Assembly (NCBI GenBank): GCA_023436385.1
Contig: JAEZJH010000285.1
Location: forward strand, 1-7,220
DNA: 7,220 nucleotides
Source of the DNA: Pseudomonadota bacterium
Lineage (GTDB): Bacteria; Myxococcota; Myxococcia; Myxococcales; Vulgatibacteraceae
Direction: 5' to 3'
Each line of letters opens with the position of its first letter. The stretch's first letter is position 1. This document shows, piece by piece, positions 1 to 5,869 of the stretch. The notes beneath the pieces were generated by a model, which had not been told where the DNA came from, did not search any database, and saw nothing but the letters and a program-made list of their open reading frames with translations. Both the position numbers and the translations under genes were made by a program.

Positions 1-1
1 G

Positions 2-64
2 GCCCCCGCGGCCCCCACGGACGAGGACGTTCCGGCCGCCCCGGCGCCCGGAGAGGGAGAGTAA
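2..64 (+). CDS. 3' end of upstream gene, probably secretin GspD (partial)
   Basis: Only the last 20 codons and a TAA stop (62-64) are inside the window. The visible C-terminus is rich in Ala and Pro with scattered Asp/Glu (ends PGEGE) and has no recognisable domain. The stop overlaps the gspE start in a TAATG junction, so the two genes are translationally coupled. In T2SS operons the gene directly before gspE is normally gspD, the outer-membrane secretin, and a low-complexity C-terminal tail is plausible for it. The identity rests on gene order alone. The coding frame is supported by the absence of stops and by the overlap geometry. Confidence 0.6.
   Translation, partial: APAAPTDEDVPAAPAPGEGE
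50..61 (+). promoter_or_regulatory. ribosome binding site of gspE
   Basis: A purine run GGAGAGGGAGAG lies 2 bases before the ATG at 64 and contains GGAG and GGGAG cores at workable spacing. It lies inside the last codons of the upstream gene and supports the choice of ATG at 64. Confidence 0.6.
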
Positions 65-1848
65 TGGAGCAGCGCTTGGACCAGGTCGCGATCGCCCCCG
101 GGGCGAACGCCGTCGCCCCGCCCTTCGCGGCGTGCGGCCGCCCGATCGGCGAGATCCTCCGGCACACCGCCGGCCTCGCCGAGGACCGCCTCGCCGAGGC
201 CCTGGCCCGTCAGGCCGAGGACGGCGGCCGGCTGGGCGAGATCCTGGTGGGGATGAAGGCGGTCACCGAGGAGGAGGTCCTCCAGGCCCTCGCCCTCCAG
301 CTCGACCTGCCCTTCGTCGCGCGGATCCGGGACGACGACGTCGACACCGAGCTGATCCGGATCGTCCCGATCAACTTCGCCAAGCAGTTCAAGCTGATCC
401 CCCTCCGCCGCAACGACGACGAGCTCGAGGTGGCGGTCGCCGATCCCCTCGACACCCCGGTCCTCGACCAGGCCCGGCTGCTCCTCGGCGGCCGGATCGT
501 CCCGGTGGTGGCCACCGCCGCGGTGATCGTCGACGCGATCAACTCCGTCTACGAGAAGGTCTCCCACGACGCCACCGCCCTCGGCGAGGAGCTCGAGGCC
601 CGGGAGGACGACTCGCTCTCGCAGGAGGTGGAGGAGGCCCCCGACCTCCTCGACTCCCGCGACGACGAGGCGCCGATCATCCGCCTGGTGAACTGGATGA
701 TGAAGCGCGCGGTGAAGGAGCGCGCCTCCGATATTCACATCGAGCCCTTCGAGAAGGAGCTGGTGGTCCGCTTCCGCGTCGACGGCGTGCTCAAGGAGGT
801 GATCAAGCCTCCCAAGCGCTTCCAGAAGGCGATCGCCTCCCGCGTGAAGATCATGGGGCAGCTGAACATCGCGGAGACCCGCCTGCCCCAGGACGGCCGC
901 ATCCGGATCAAGATCGCCGGCAAGGACATCGACATCCGGCTCTCGACGGTGCCCACGACCTGGGGCGAGGGCATCGTCATGCGTCTGCTCGACAAGAGCA
1001 ACGTGCTCCTCAACCTCGAGGACATCGGCTTCGACAAGGACCAGCTCGACGTGATGGAGCAGCTGATCCAGCGCTCCCACGGGATCATCTTCGTCACCGG
1101 CCCCACCGGCTCCGGCAAGACGACCACGCTCTACGCGGCGCTCAACCGGATCAACACGCCCGACCTGAAGATCCTCACCGCCGAGGATCCGGTCGAATAC
1201 CAGATGAAGGGCGTGAACCAGGTGGCGGTGCAGTCGAAGATCGGCCTCACCTTCGCCTCCGCGCTCCGCTCCTTCCTCCGGCAGGACCCGGACGTGATCC
1301 TGGTCGGCGAGACCCGCGACCTGGAGACGGCGGAGATCGCCATCCAGGCCTCCCTCACCGGCCACCTGGTGCTCTCCACCATTCACACCAACGACGCCCC
1401 GAGCGCGATCACCCGCCTCGTCGACATGGGCGTCGAGCCGTTCCTCGTCGCCTCCTCGCTGATCGGCGCCCTCGGCCAGCGGCTGGTCCGCACCCTCTGC
1501 AAGAAGTGCAAGCAGCCGTACCAGCCGACGGCGGAGGAGCTTCGCGAGGTGGGGATCACCCCGGAGCTGATGGCCAAGCACGGCACCGGGGTGCTCTGGC
1601 GCGCCAAGGGCTGCGAGGAGTGCAACGGGCTCGGCTACCGGGGCCGGACCGGCATCTACGAGATGATGCTGGTGGATGACGAGATCCGGCAGCTGATCCT
1701 GAAGAACGTGGACTCGAACACCATCAAGAAGCACGCGATCCAGAAGGGCATGGTCGCCCTCCGGGATCACGGCGCGATCAAGGTCGCCCGGGGTTCCACC
1801 TCCGCCGAGGAAGTGCTGCGGGTGGTCCAGGACGACGTGGTGCTCTAA
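64..1848 (+). CDS. gspE: T2SS cytoplasmic secretion ATPase GspE
   Basis: A 594-residue secretion-superfamily ATPase that powers pseudopilus assembly from the cytoplasmic face, docked on GspL and GspF. Residues 27-79 form an MshEN-like double repeat: two 24-residue motifs with a 5-residue spacer, first Gly29...Gln50, second RLG56-58...Gln79. Residues about 85-160 complete the N-terminal domain. A strongly acidic linker (about 165-205) leads to the catalytic part. There the Walker A motif GPTGSGKT is at 346-353 (Lys352), an Asp-box region includes EDPVEYQ, the Walker B is DVILVGE at 410-416 (Glu416), and the His box contains GHLVLSTIHTND (His434, His441). The zinc-binding tetracysteine of GspE is complete: CKKC (479-482) and CEEC (517-520). 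It is longer than the usual ~500 residues because of the N-terminal ~25 residues and the linker. The start is the ATG overlapping the preceding stop. The tetracysteine also occurs in PilB and MshE, but the flanking gspF-K genes settle the assignment. Confidence 0.97.
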   Translation: MEQRLDQVAIAPGANAVAPPFAACGRPIGEILRHTAGLAEDRLAEALARQAEDGGRLGEILVGMKAVTEEEVLQALALQLDLPFVARIRDDDVDTELIRIVPINFAKQFKLIPLRRNDDELEVAVADPLDTPVLDQARLLLGGRIVPVVATAAVIVDAINSVYEKVSHDATALGEELEAREDDSLSQEVEEAPDLLDSRDDEAPIIRLVNWMMKRAVKERASDIHIEPFEKELVVRFRVDGVLKEVIKPPKRFQKAIASRVKIMGQLNIAETRLPQDGRIRIKIAGKDIDIRLSTVPTTWGEGIVMRLLDKSNVLLNLEDIGFDKDQLDVMEQLIQRSHGIIFVTGPTGSGKTTTLYAALNRINTPDLKILTAEDPVEYQMKGVNQVAVQSKIGLTFASALRSFLRQDPDVILVGETRDLETAEIAIQASLTGHLVLSTIHTNDAPSAITRLVDMGVEPFLVASSLIGALGQRLVRTLCKKCKQPYQPTAEELREVGITPELMAKHGTGVLWRAKGCEECNGLGYRGRTGIYEMMLVDDEIRQLILKNVDSNTIKKHAIQKGMVALRDHGAIKVARGSTSAEEVLRVVQDDVVL

Positions 1849-1851
1849 GCG

Positions 1852-3093
1852 ATGCCGGTCTTCGAATACAAGGGCTTCAACGACGCCGGGAAGGCGGTCA
1901 CCGGGGTCCGCGACGCGGACAGCCCGAAGACCCTCCGCGCGCTCCTCCGCAAGGACGGCATCTTCCTCACGGAGGTCACCGCGGAGCGGGCCGCCGCCGG
2001 CTCCCGCGGCGCGGGCGGCACTACCAAGGACGTGCGCCTCAAGCGCTTCTTCCTCGGCCGGATCAAGACCGACGACATCGCCATCCTCACCCGGCAGCTG
2101 GCCACGCTGCTCGGCGCGGGGATCCCGCTGGTGGAGGCCCTCACCGCGCTGATCGACCAGGTCGAGCACGAGCGGCTGAAGACCATCGTCACCCAGGTGA
2201 AGGAGCGGGTGAACGAGGGCGCCTCGTTCGCCGACGCCCTCGCCGAGCACCCGAAGGCCTTCACCAACCTCTACGTCAACATGGTCCGGGCCGGCGAGCA
2301 CTCCGGCGCCCTCGACGTGGTGCTGGTGCGACTCGCGGACTTCACCGAGGGCCAGGCCCGCCTCCGCTCGAAGATCATCGGCACCCTCACCTACCCGGCG
2401 GTGATGGTCGGCATCGGCTTCATCCTGATGATGGTGCTGATGACCGTGGTGGTCCCGAAGATCACCAAGATGTTCGACGACATGGGGGCCACCCTGCCCC
2501 TGATCACCCGGATCCTGATCGGGATGTCGAACTTCGCCCGGGATTACTGGTGGCTGATCTTCGTGCTGATCGGCCTGGGGATCTGGGCCTTCCAGAAGTG
2601 GCACGCCACGCCCGCCGGCAAGGACCGGGTCGACGGCTGGGTGCTCAAGGCCCCGGTGTTCGGCTCGCTGGTGCGGATGCTGGCGATCGGCCGGTTCGCG
2701 CGGACCCTCGCCACCCTGCTGAAGAGCGGCGTCCCGCTCCTCACCGCGATGGAGATCGTCAAGGCGCTGGTCACCAACAACAAGCTGTCGAAGGTGATCG
2801 AGGACGCCCGGGACGCGATCCGGGAGGGCGAGTCGATCGCCGCGCCGCTGAAGCGCTCCGGCGAGTTCCCGCCGATCGTCTACCACATGGTGGCGATCGG
2901 GGAACGGTCGGGGCAGCTCGAGGACATGCTCCTCAATATCGCCGTCTCGTACGACTCGCAGGTCGAGACCAAGATCGCGGCGATGACCAGCCTGCTCGAG
3001 CCGATCCTGATCGTGGTCCTGGGTGGCGGCGTCGGCTTCGTGGTCTTCTCGATCCTGATGCCGATCCTGCAGATGAACACGCTCATGAAGTAG
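1852..3093 (+). CDS. gspF: T2SS inner-membrane platform protein GspF
   Basis: A 413-residue polytopic inner-membrane protein that couples GspE to pseudopilin extraction. The N-terminus (MPVFEYKGFNDAGK) is the usual GspF opening. Two cytoplasmic T2SSF helical domains are visible, at about 70-180 and 270-380, each with the typical pattern ending in a GE-x-SG-x-L/Q motif (GEHSGAL and GERSGQL). Three hydrophobic segments lie at about 180-203, 233-252 and 382-408, the family's standard topology. Length matches the family (about 400). The ATG lies 3 bases after the gspE stop, with no strong Shine-Dalgarno, so translation probably depends on coupling to gspE. No cysteines are present. Confidence 0.97.
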   Translation: MPVFEYKGFNDAGKAVTGVRDADSPKTLRALLRKDGIFLTEVTAERAAAGSRGAGGTTKDVRLKRFFLGRIKTDDIAILTRQLATLLGAGIPLVEALTALIDQVEHERLKTIVTQVKERVNEGASFADALAEHPKAFTNLYVNMVRAGEHSGALDVVLVRLADFTEGQARLRSKIIGTLTYPAVMVGIGFILMMVLMTVVVPKITKMFDDMGATLPLITRILIGMSNFARDYWWLIFVLIGLGIWAFQKWHATPAGKDRVDGWVLKAPVFGSLVRMLAIGRFARTLATLLKSGVPLLTAMEIVKALVTNNKLSKVIEDARDAIREGESIAAPLKRSGEFPPIVYHMVAIGERSGQLEDMLLNIAVSYDSQVETKIAAMTSLLEPILIVVLGGGVGFVVFSILMPILQMNTLMK

Positions 3094-3114
3094 GCGCGGA
3101 ACGGACGGCGCTTC

Positions 3115-3119
3115 GGGAG
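3115..3119 (+). promoter_or_regulatory. ribosome binding site of the small ORF at 3126
   Basis: GGGAG is followed by 6 bases and a GTG at 3126. It sits in the 32-base gap after gspF, the only real gap in the region apart from that before gspL, and is the main support for the small ORF being translated from that GTG. Confidence 0.5.
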
Positions 3120-3125
3120 TGTTCG

Positions 3126-3305
3126 GTGGGCGAGTCGCGGCTGGAGAAGGGCCTCAAGGTGGCGGCGTGGGCGGTGCTGGCGGCGACGGTCGCGGCGCTG
3201 CTCGCCGTCGGCCTCCTGGTCCAGACCTCGGCGACGGCGGCCCCGGCGGTCGAGACAATCCAACAGGAAGGGGCGGCGGAGAGCGCCGCCCCCGGAGGAA
3301 ACTAG
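3126..3305 (+). CDS. small single-span membrane protein of unknown function between gspF and gspG
   Basis: A 59-residue ORF starting at GTG, with a GGGAG ribosome binding site 6 bases upstream; its TAG stop abuts the gspG ATG with no gap. I do not recognise it. Residues 1-11 are short and charged (Arg5, Lys8, Lys11). Residues about 12-32 are one Ala/Leu/Val hydrophobic segment, and residues 33-59 are a polar, Ala/Pro/Glu-rich tail. The expected topology is N-in with a periplasmic tail of about 25 residues. An A-T-A motif at 36-38 could alternatively be a signal peptidase I site. The layout recalls the N-terminal anchor of GspC without its HR or PDZ domains, but I see no diagnostic residues. 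It has no class III (prepilin) cleavage signature, so it is not an extra pseudopilin. Translation is supported by the SD, by position and by tight packing against gspG; function is unknown. Confidence 0.65.
   Translation: MGESRLEKGLKVAAWAVLAATVAALLAVGLLVQTSATAAPAVETIQQEGAAESAAPGGN
3270..3292 (+). promoter_or_regulatory. perfect 9-bp GC hairpin just upstream of the gspG ribosome binding site
   Basis: GGGGCGGCG (3270-3278) and CGCCGCCCC (3284-3292) are exact reverse complements around a GAGAG loop. The hairpin lies in the last codons of the small ORF and ends one base before the GGAGG of gspG. No T-run follows, so it is not a standard intrinsic terminator. It could be an mRNA 5'-end stabiliser, a processing boundary or a translational control element for gspG. 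The pairing is seen directly; a role is inferred, and GC-rich coding DNA makes some chance hairpins likely. Confidence 0.5.
3294..3298 (+). promoter_or_regulatory. strong ribosome binding site of gspG
   Basis: A full GGAGG (followed by AA) lies 7 bases before the ATG at 3306. It is stronger than the signals at the gspF, gspH and gspK starts and fits the need for much more GspG than other subunits. It fixes the gspG start and therefore a 21-residue leader. Confidence 0.8.
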
Positions 3306-3737
3306 ATGACGACGTTCCGGAAGTGGGTCCGACGGCTGGTGTCGGCGCGTTCGCAGGGCGCCCGCGGCATGACCCTGATCGAGATCATGGTGGTGGTGGC
3401 CATCCTCGGCCTGATCGCCGGCGTGGTCGCCTTCAACATGCAGGGGACCTTGGGCGGTGCCCAGGTCGACAAGGCCCGCCTCGACATCAACGGCTTCGAG
3501 CAGGGCCTGGACATCTACAAGCTGAAGAAGGGCCGCTACCCGAACTCCAGCGAGGGCCTGCAGGTCCTCTACTCGGAGGGGATCCTCAAGGGCCAGGTGC
3601 CGAAGGACCCGTGGGGCCAGGAGTACCTCTACCTGTTCCCGGGCCAGAAGAACCAGAAGGGCTTCGACATCGTCTCGTACGGCCCCGACGGCGCCCAGGG
3701 CGGCGGCGACGACATCTCCAACGGGGACGCGCAGTAA
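3306..3737 (+). CDS. gspG: T2SS major pseudopilin GspG
   Basis: A 143-residue precursor of the main pseudopilus subunit. A basic 21-residue leader (RKWVRR...) ends at Gly21. Prepilin peptidase would cut before Met22 and methylate it (G|MTLIE), with the conserved Glu at mature position 5 (Glu26). A hydrophobic helix of about 20 residues follows. The globular part has GspG hallmarks: YKLKKGRYPNSSEGL, a KDPWGQEYLY block, and a C-terminal SYGPDG...GGGDDI loop where Asp128, Asp135 and Asp136 are candidates for the calcium site known from this family. Length is normal for GspG. The leader is longer than the usual 6-10 residues, but the strong SD supports this start. The ATG directly follows the stop of the small ORF. 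Confidence 0.97.
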   Translation: MTTFRKWVRRLVSARSQGARGMTLIEIMVVVAILGLIAGVVAFNMQGTLGGAQVDKARLDINGFEQGLDIYKLKKGRYPNSSEGLQVLYSEGILKGQVPKDPWGQEYLYLFPGQKNQKGFDIVSYGPDGAQGGGDDISNGDAQ

Positions 3738-3738
3738 G

Positions 3739-4365
3739 GTGCGCGCCCGCTCCTCCATCGCCCGGGGCTACACGCTCCTCGAGCTGACCGTGGTGATCGG
3801 GATCCTCGCCATGCTGGCGATGATCGTGGTCCCCTCCGTGCAGGCGGCGATGGGGGTGAAGCTCCGGGAGGAGGCCGGGCGGCTGGGCGGCGCGGTCCGC
3901 GCGATGTACGGCGAGGCCGCGCTCTCCGGGAAGACCTGCCGGATGGTCTTCGATCTCGACGAGTCGACGTGGTGGCCCGAATGCGCCCAGGGCCGGGTCA
4001 CCGTCCAGAAGACCGAGGAGTCGAACCGGGGCGCGCGGCTGGAGAAGCAGGTCCAGGACGCGCTCCACGGCGACGAGGACGAGGCGCGGCGGATGGTGGA
4101 AGAACGGAACGCCTTCTCCGCGTTCGAGTCGAACCTGGCCCCGCGGCACGCGCTGCCCGAGGGCGTGCAGTTCTCGTCGGTGTGGACGCAGCACCAGGAG
4201 GAGCCGTACGTGTCGGGGCAGGCCTATCTCTACTTCTTCCCCAGGGGACAGACGGAGCGGGCCTACCTGTATCTCACCGACGGCGACGAGACCTACACGG
4301 TGATCGTCTCGCCGGTGACCGGCCGGACCCGGGCGGTCGCGGAGAAGGTGGAGCTGCCGGATTGA
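3739..4365 (+). CDS. gspH: T2SS minor pseudopilin GspH
   Basis: A 208-residue prepilin starting at a GTG one base after the gspG stop. The short basic leader ends at Gly10, and the cleavage site G|YTLLE places Glu at mature position 5 (Glu15). A hydrophobic helix runs to about residue 33. The position after gspG and the C-terminal beta-rich part (YLYFFPRGQTERAYLYL, then TYTVIVSPVTGRTR) match the GspH domain. It is somewhat longer than usual because of a highly charged, probably helical segment at about 91-124. Cys67 and Cys82 are the only cysteines in any of the five pseudopilins here and could form a periplasmic disulfide. No good SD precedes the GTG, so translation probably relies on readthrough of ribosomes from gspG, which would lower its yield. 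Confidence 0.92.
   Translation: MRARSSIARGYTLLELTVVIGILAMLAMIVVPSVQAAMGVKLREEAGRLGGAVRAMYGEAALSGKTCRMVFDLDESTWWPECAQGRVTVQKTEESNRGARLEKQVQDALHGDEDEARRMVEERNAFSAFESNLAPRHALPEGVQFSSVWTQHQEEPYVSGQAYLYFFPRGQTERAYLYLTDGDETYTVIVSPVTGRTRAVAEKVELPD
4350..4353 (+). promoter_or_regulatory. ribosome binding site deciding the TTG start of gspI
   Basis: GGAG lies 8 bases before the TTG at 4362, inside the end of gspH. It selects TTG as the start of gspI. No ATG or GTG codon in this frame lies before the prepilin cleavage site. Confidence 0.6.
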
Positions 4366-5192
4366 TCCGCCGCCCCTCCCCCACCCGCGCCGCGGGCTTC
4401 ACCCTCCTCGAGGTGATGGTCGCCCTGGCGATCCTCTCCGTCTCCCTGGTGGCGATCATCGGCATCAACGGGGGCACGGTCTCCGCCCACGCCTACGCCA
4501 AGCAGGTGTCGGTGGCGACGATGCTCGCCCGCTCGAAGCTGGTCGACCTCGAGTCCCAGTTCATCCAGGAGGGCTTCACCTCGGAGTTCGACCAGAAGCT
4601 GAACGGCGACTTCTCCGAGGAGGGCTGGCCGGGGATCAAGTGGGAGGCGGAGATCGTCAAGCCCGACCTCGACGCGGCCAACGCCAACGGGATGGTCCAG
4701 GACCTGATCCAGAACTACCTGGGCGACGCCGAGGAGTCGGCGACGCAGGCCCGGCGGGAGTCCACCTCCGCCTCGGCCCCCACCACCGATCCGAAGTCCC
4801 AGCTGGCCAGCATCCAGCCGATGATCGAGGCCCAGGTCACCACCCTCACCGAGACGCTGGAAAAGGCGGTCCGGGAGGTGCGGCTCACGGTCACCTGGAA
4901 GGACGGCGCGAACGAGGAGTCGCTCGAGGTGGTGACGCACATGGTGGTGCTGGCGCCGGCAGGCCAGCCGGGCGGCGAGTACCTCGATCCCGAGTTGGCC
5001 GCACAGGCGATGGCCACCGAGTCGACGATCGGCACCGGCAACCCGGGCACGGGCAACCTGGGAACGGGCAACCTCGGCACGGGCAGTACCGGCCTGGGCA
5101 ACACCGGCCTCGGCACGCAGAACGCCGCCAGCCCCACCAATCCCCTCGGCGGCGGCTTGCTGCCGTCCCGGCCGAATCGGAGTCGCCGATGA
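4362..5192 (+). CDS. gspI: T2SS minor pseudopilin GspI, with insertion and Gly-rich tail
   Basis: A 276-residue prepilin, about twice the usual GspI length (about 120-130). The start is TTG, overlapping the gspH stop as TTGA. The basic leader ends at Gly12 and the cleavage site G|FTLLE gives Glu at mature position 5 (Glu17), followed by VMVALAILS, typical of GspI. The core continues to about residue 100 (SKLVDLESQF, then GWPGIKWEAEIV). It resumes at about 171 with a REVRLTVTWKDG...VVTHMVVL strand pair characteristic of the family's C-terminus. Between these is an insertion of about 68 residues rich in Ala/Ser/Thr/Gln. After residue 199 comes a 77-residue low-complexity tail with pentapeptide repeats and a basic end. 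Removing leader, insertion and tail leaves about 119 residues, a normal GspI. In the cell GspI nucleates the H-I-J-K tip complex with GspJ and GspK. Confidence 0.93.
   Translation: MIRRPSPTRAAGFTLLEVMVALAILSVSLVAIIGINGGTVSAHAYAKQVSVATMLARSKLVDLESQFIQEGFTSEFDQKLNGDFSEEGWPGIKWEAEIVKPDLDAANANGMVQDLIQNYLGDAEESATQARRESTSASAPTTDPKSQLASIQPMIEAQVTTLTETLEKAVREVRLTVTWKDGANEESLEVVTHMVVLAPAGQPGGEYLDPELAAQAMATESTIGTGNPGTGNLGTGNLGTGSTGLGNTGLGTQNAASPTNPLGGGLLPSRPNRSRR
5031..5120 (+). repeat. six tandem 15-bp units encoding GTGNx-type pentapeptides in gspI
   Basis: Six in-frame 15-base units start at 5031, 5046, 5061, 5076, 5091 and 5106. They encode GTGNP, GTGNL, GTGNL, GTGST, GLGNT and GLGTQ (GspI residues 224-253). 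The first three are nearly identical in DNA, differing mainly at third codon positions, and later units diverge. This is a minisatellite-like protein repeat that could change copy number without breaking the frame. Confidence 0.85.
5179..5182 (+). promoter_or_regulatory. ribosome binding site of gspJ
   Basis: GGAG lies 6 bases before the ATG at 5189, inside the last codons of gspI. It supports the ATG that overlaps the gspI stop (ATGA). Confidence 0.6.
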
Positions 5193-5869
5193 GGCCCGCC
5201 CTCCCGCGCCGCCGCGCCTCCGGCTTCACGCTGATGGAGGTGGCGGTCGCCATGGCCGTGGTGGCGATGATCGGCGCGCTGGTGTGGGGCTCGTTCTCCC
5301 CGCTCCAGACCGCCCGGGAGATCGTCGAGAGCGAGGCCGATCGCTACCATGGCATCCGGGTGGCGATGGACCGGATCACCCGCGACCTCTCCATGGCCTT
5401 CCTCTCCGACCGCTTCGACGCGAAGCGGTACCGCGAGCGGCCGACCCACTTCGTCGCCGACGACTCCGGCGACGACGACACCCTCCGCTTCACCACCCTC
5501 GGCCACGTCCGCCTCTACGAGGACGCCAAGGAGAGCGACCAGGCGATCGTCGAGTACCGCGTCGGCCGGGACCCCGACCAGCGTGACGTCAACGTGCTCT
5601 TCCGCCGGGTGAAGACGGTGATCGACGACCAGCCCGAGGACGGCGGCCAGGACACCATCGTCGCCGAGGGGATCGAGGGCCTCGACTTCAAGTTCTGGGA
5701 CGTGCGGAAGGAGGAGTGGATCTCCGAGTGGGACACCACCGACGTGGAGTTCCGCAACCACCTCCCCGAGCGCGTGCAGGTGAACCTGTACGCCCGGGAC
5801 GACGAGGGGAAGGTCCGACGCTACACGACGCAGGCCCGGATCTATCTCCGCTATCCGCTGGGGCGCTGA
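5189..5869 (+). CDS. gspJ: T2SS minor pseudopilin GspJ
   Basis: A 226-residue prepilin that forms part of the pseudopilus tip with GspI and GspK. A strongly basic leader (LPRRRASG) ends at Gly12, and the cleavage site G|FTLMEVAVAMAVVA gives Glu at mature position 5 (Glu17). The following region, DRYHGIRVAMDRITRDLSMAFL, is the usual GspJ helix with an R-x-x-RDLS-type motif. The later GIEGLDFKFWD...WISEWDT block and the C-terminal LPERVQVNLYARDDEG strand are typical of the GspJ beta domain. Length is within the usual range (about 200-230). It overlaps gspI by 4 bases (ATGA) and gspK by 1 base (TGATG). Confidence 0.94.
   Translation: MRPALPRRRASGFTLMEVAVAMAVVAMIGALVWGSFSPLQTAREIVESEADRYHGIRVAMDRITRDLSMAFLSDRFDAKRYRERPTHFVADDSGDDDTLRFTTLGHVRLYEDAKESDQAIVEYRVGRDPDQRDVNVLFRRVKTVIDDQPEDGGQDTIVAEGIEGLDFKFWDVRKEEWISEWDTTDVEFRNHLPERVQVNLYARDDEGKVRRYTTQARIYLRYPLGR

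Noticed and set aside
132..1679. Long open frame on the + strand overlapping gspE in another frame
   Set aside because: Its product is an Arg/Pro/Gly-dominated string with no domain. This is the expected shadow of a GC-rich gene whose third positions are nearly all G or C; gspE explains the sequence.
64..1848. GspE read as a type IV pilus ATPase (PilB/MshE)
   Set aside because: The MshEN-like repeat and tetracysteine occur in those too, but the following genes gspF, G, H, I, J and K define a T2SS operon.
3270..3292. The hairpin as a rho-independent terminator
   Set aside because: No T-run follows the stem; a purine-rich Shine-Dalgarno follows instead, and the operon continues in the same direction.
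3126..3305. The small ORF as an additional pseudopilin
   Set aside because: It lacks a Gly followed by the [FM]TLxE-type motif before its hydrophobic segment, so it has no prepilin peptidase signature.
2880..3758. Long antisense open frame across the gspF end, small ORF and gspG
   Set aside because: It is opposite to well-identified genes, has low-complexity Leu/Arg/Ala/Val composition, and shows no SD or motif. It is a GC-rich antisense shadow.
3119..3787. Alternative + frame starting before the small ORF and running through gspG
   Set aside because: It is Gly/Arg/Pro-rich and conflicts with gspG, which has clear family motifs. The small ORF at 3126 in the other frame has a better SD and a coherent membrane segment.
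4715..5761. 348-codon antisense open frame across gspI and gspJ
   Set aside because: It is composed of the complements of conserved GspI/GspJ codons, with a Pro/Val/Leu/His-rich product and no recognisable domain.
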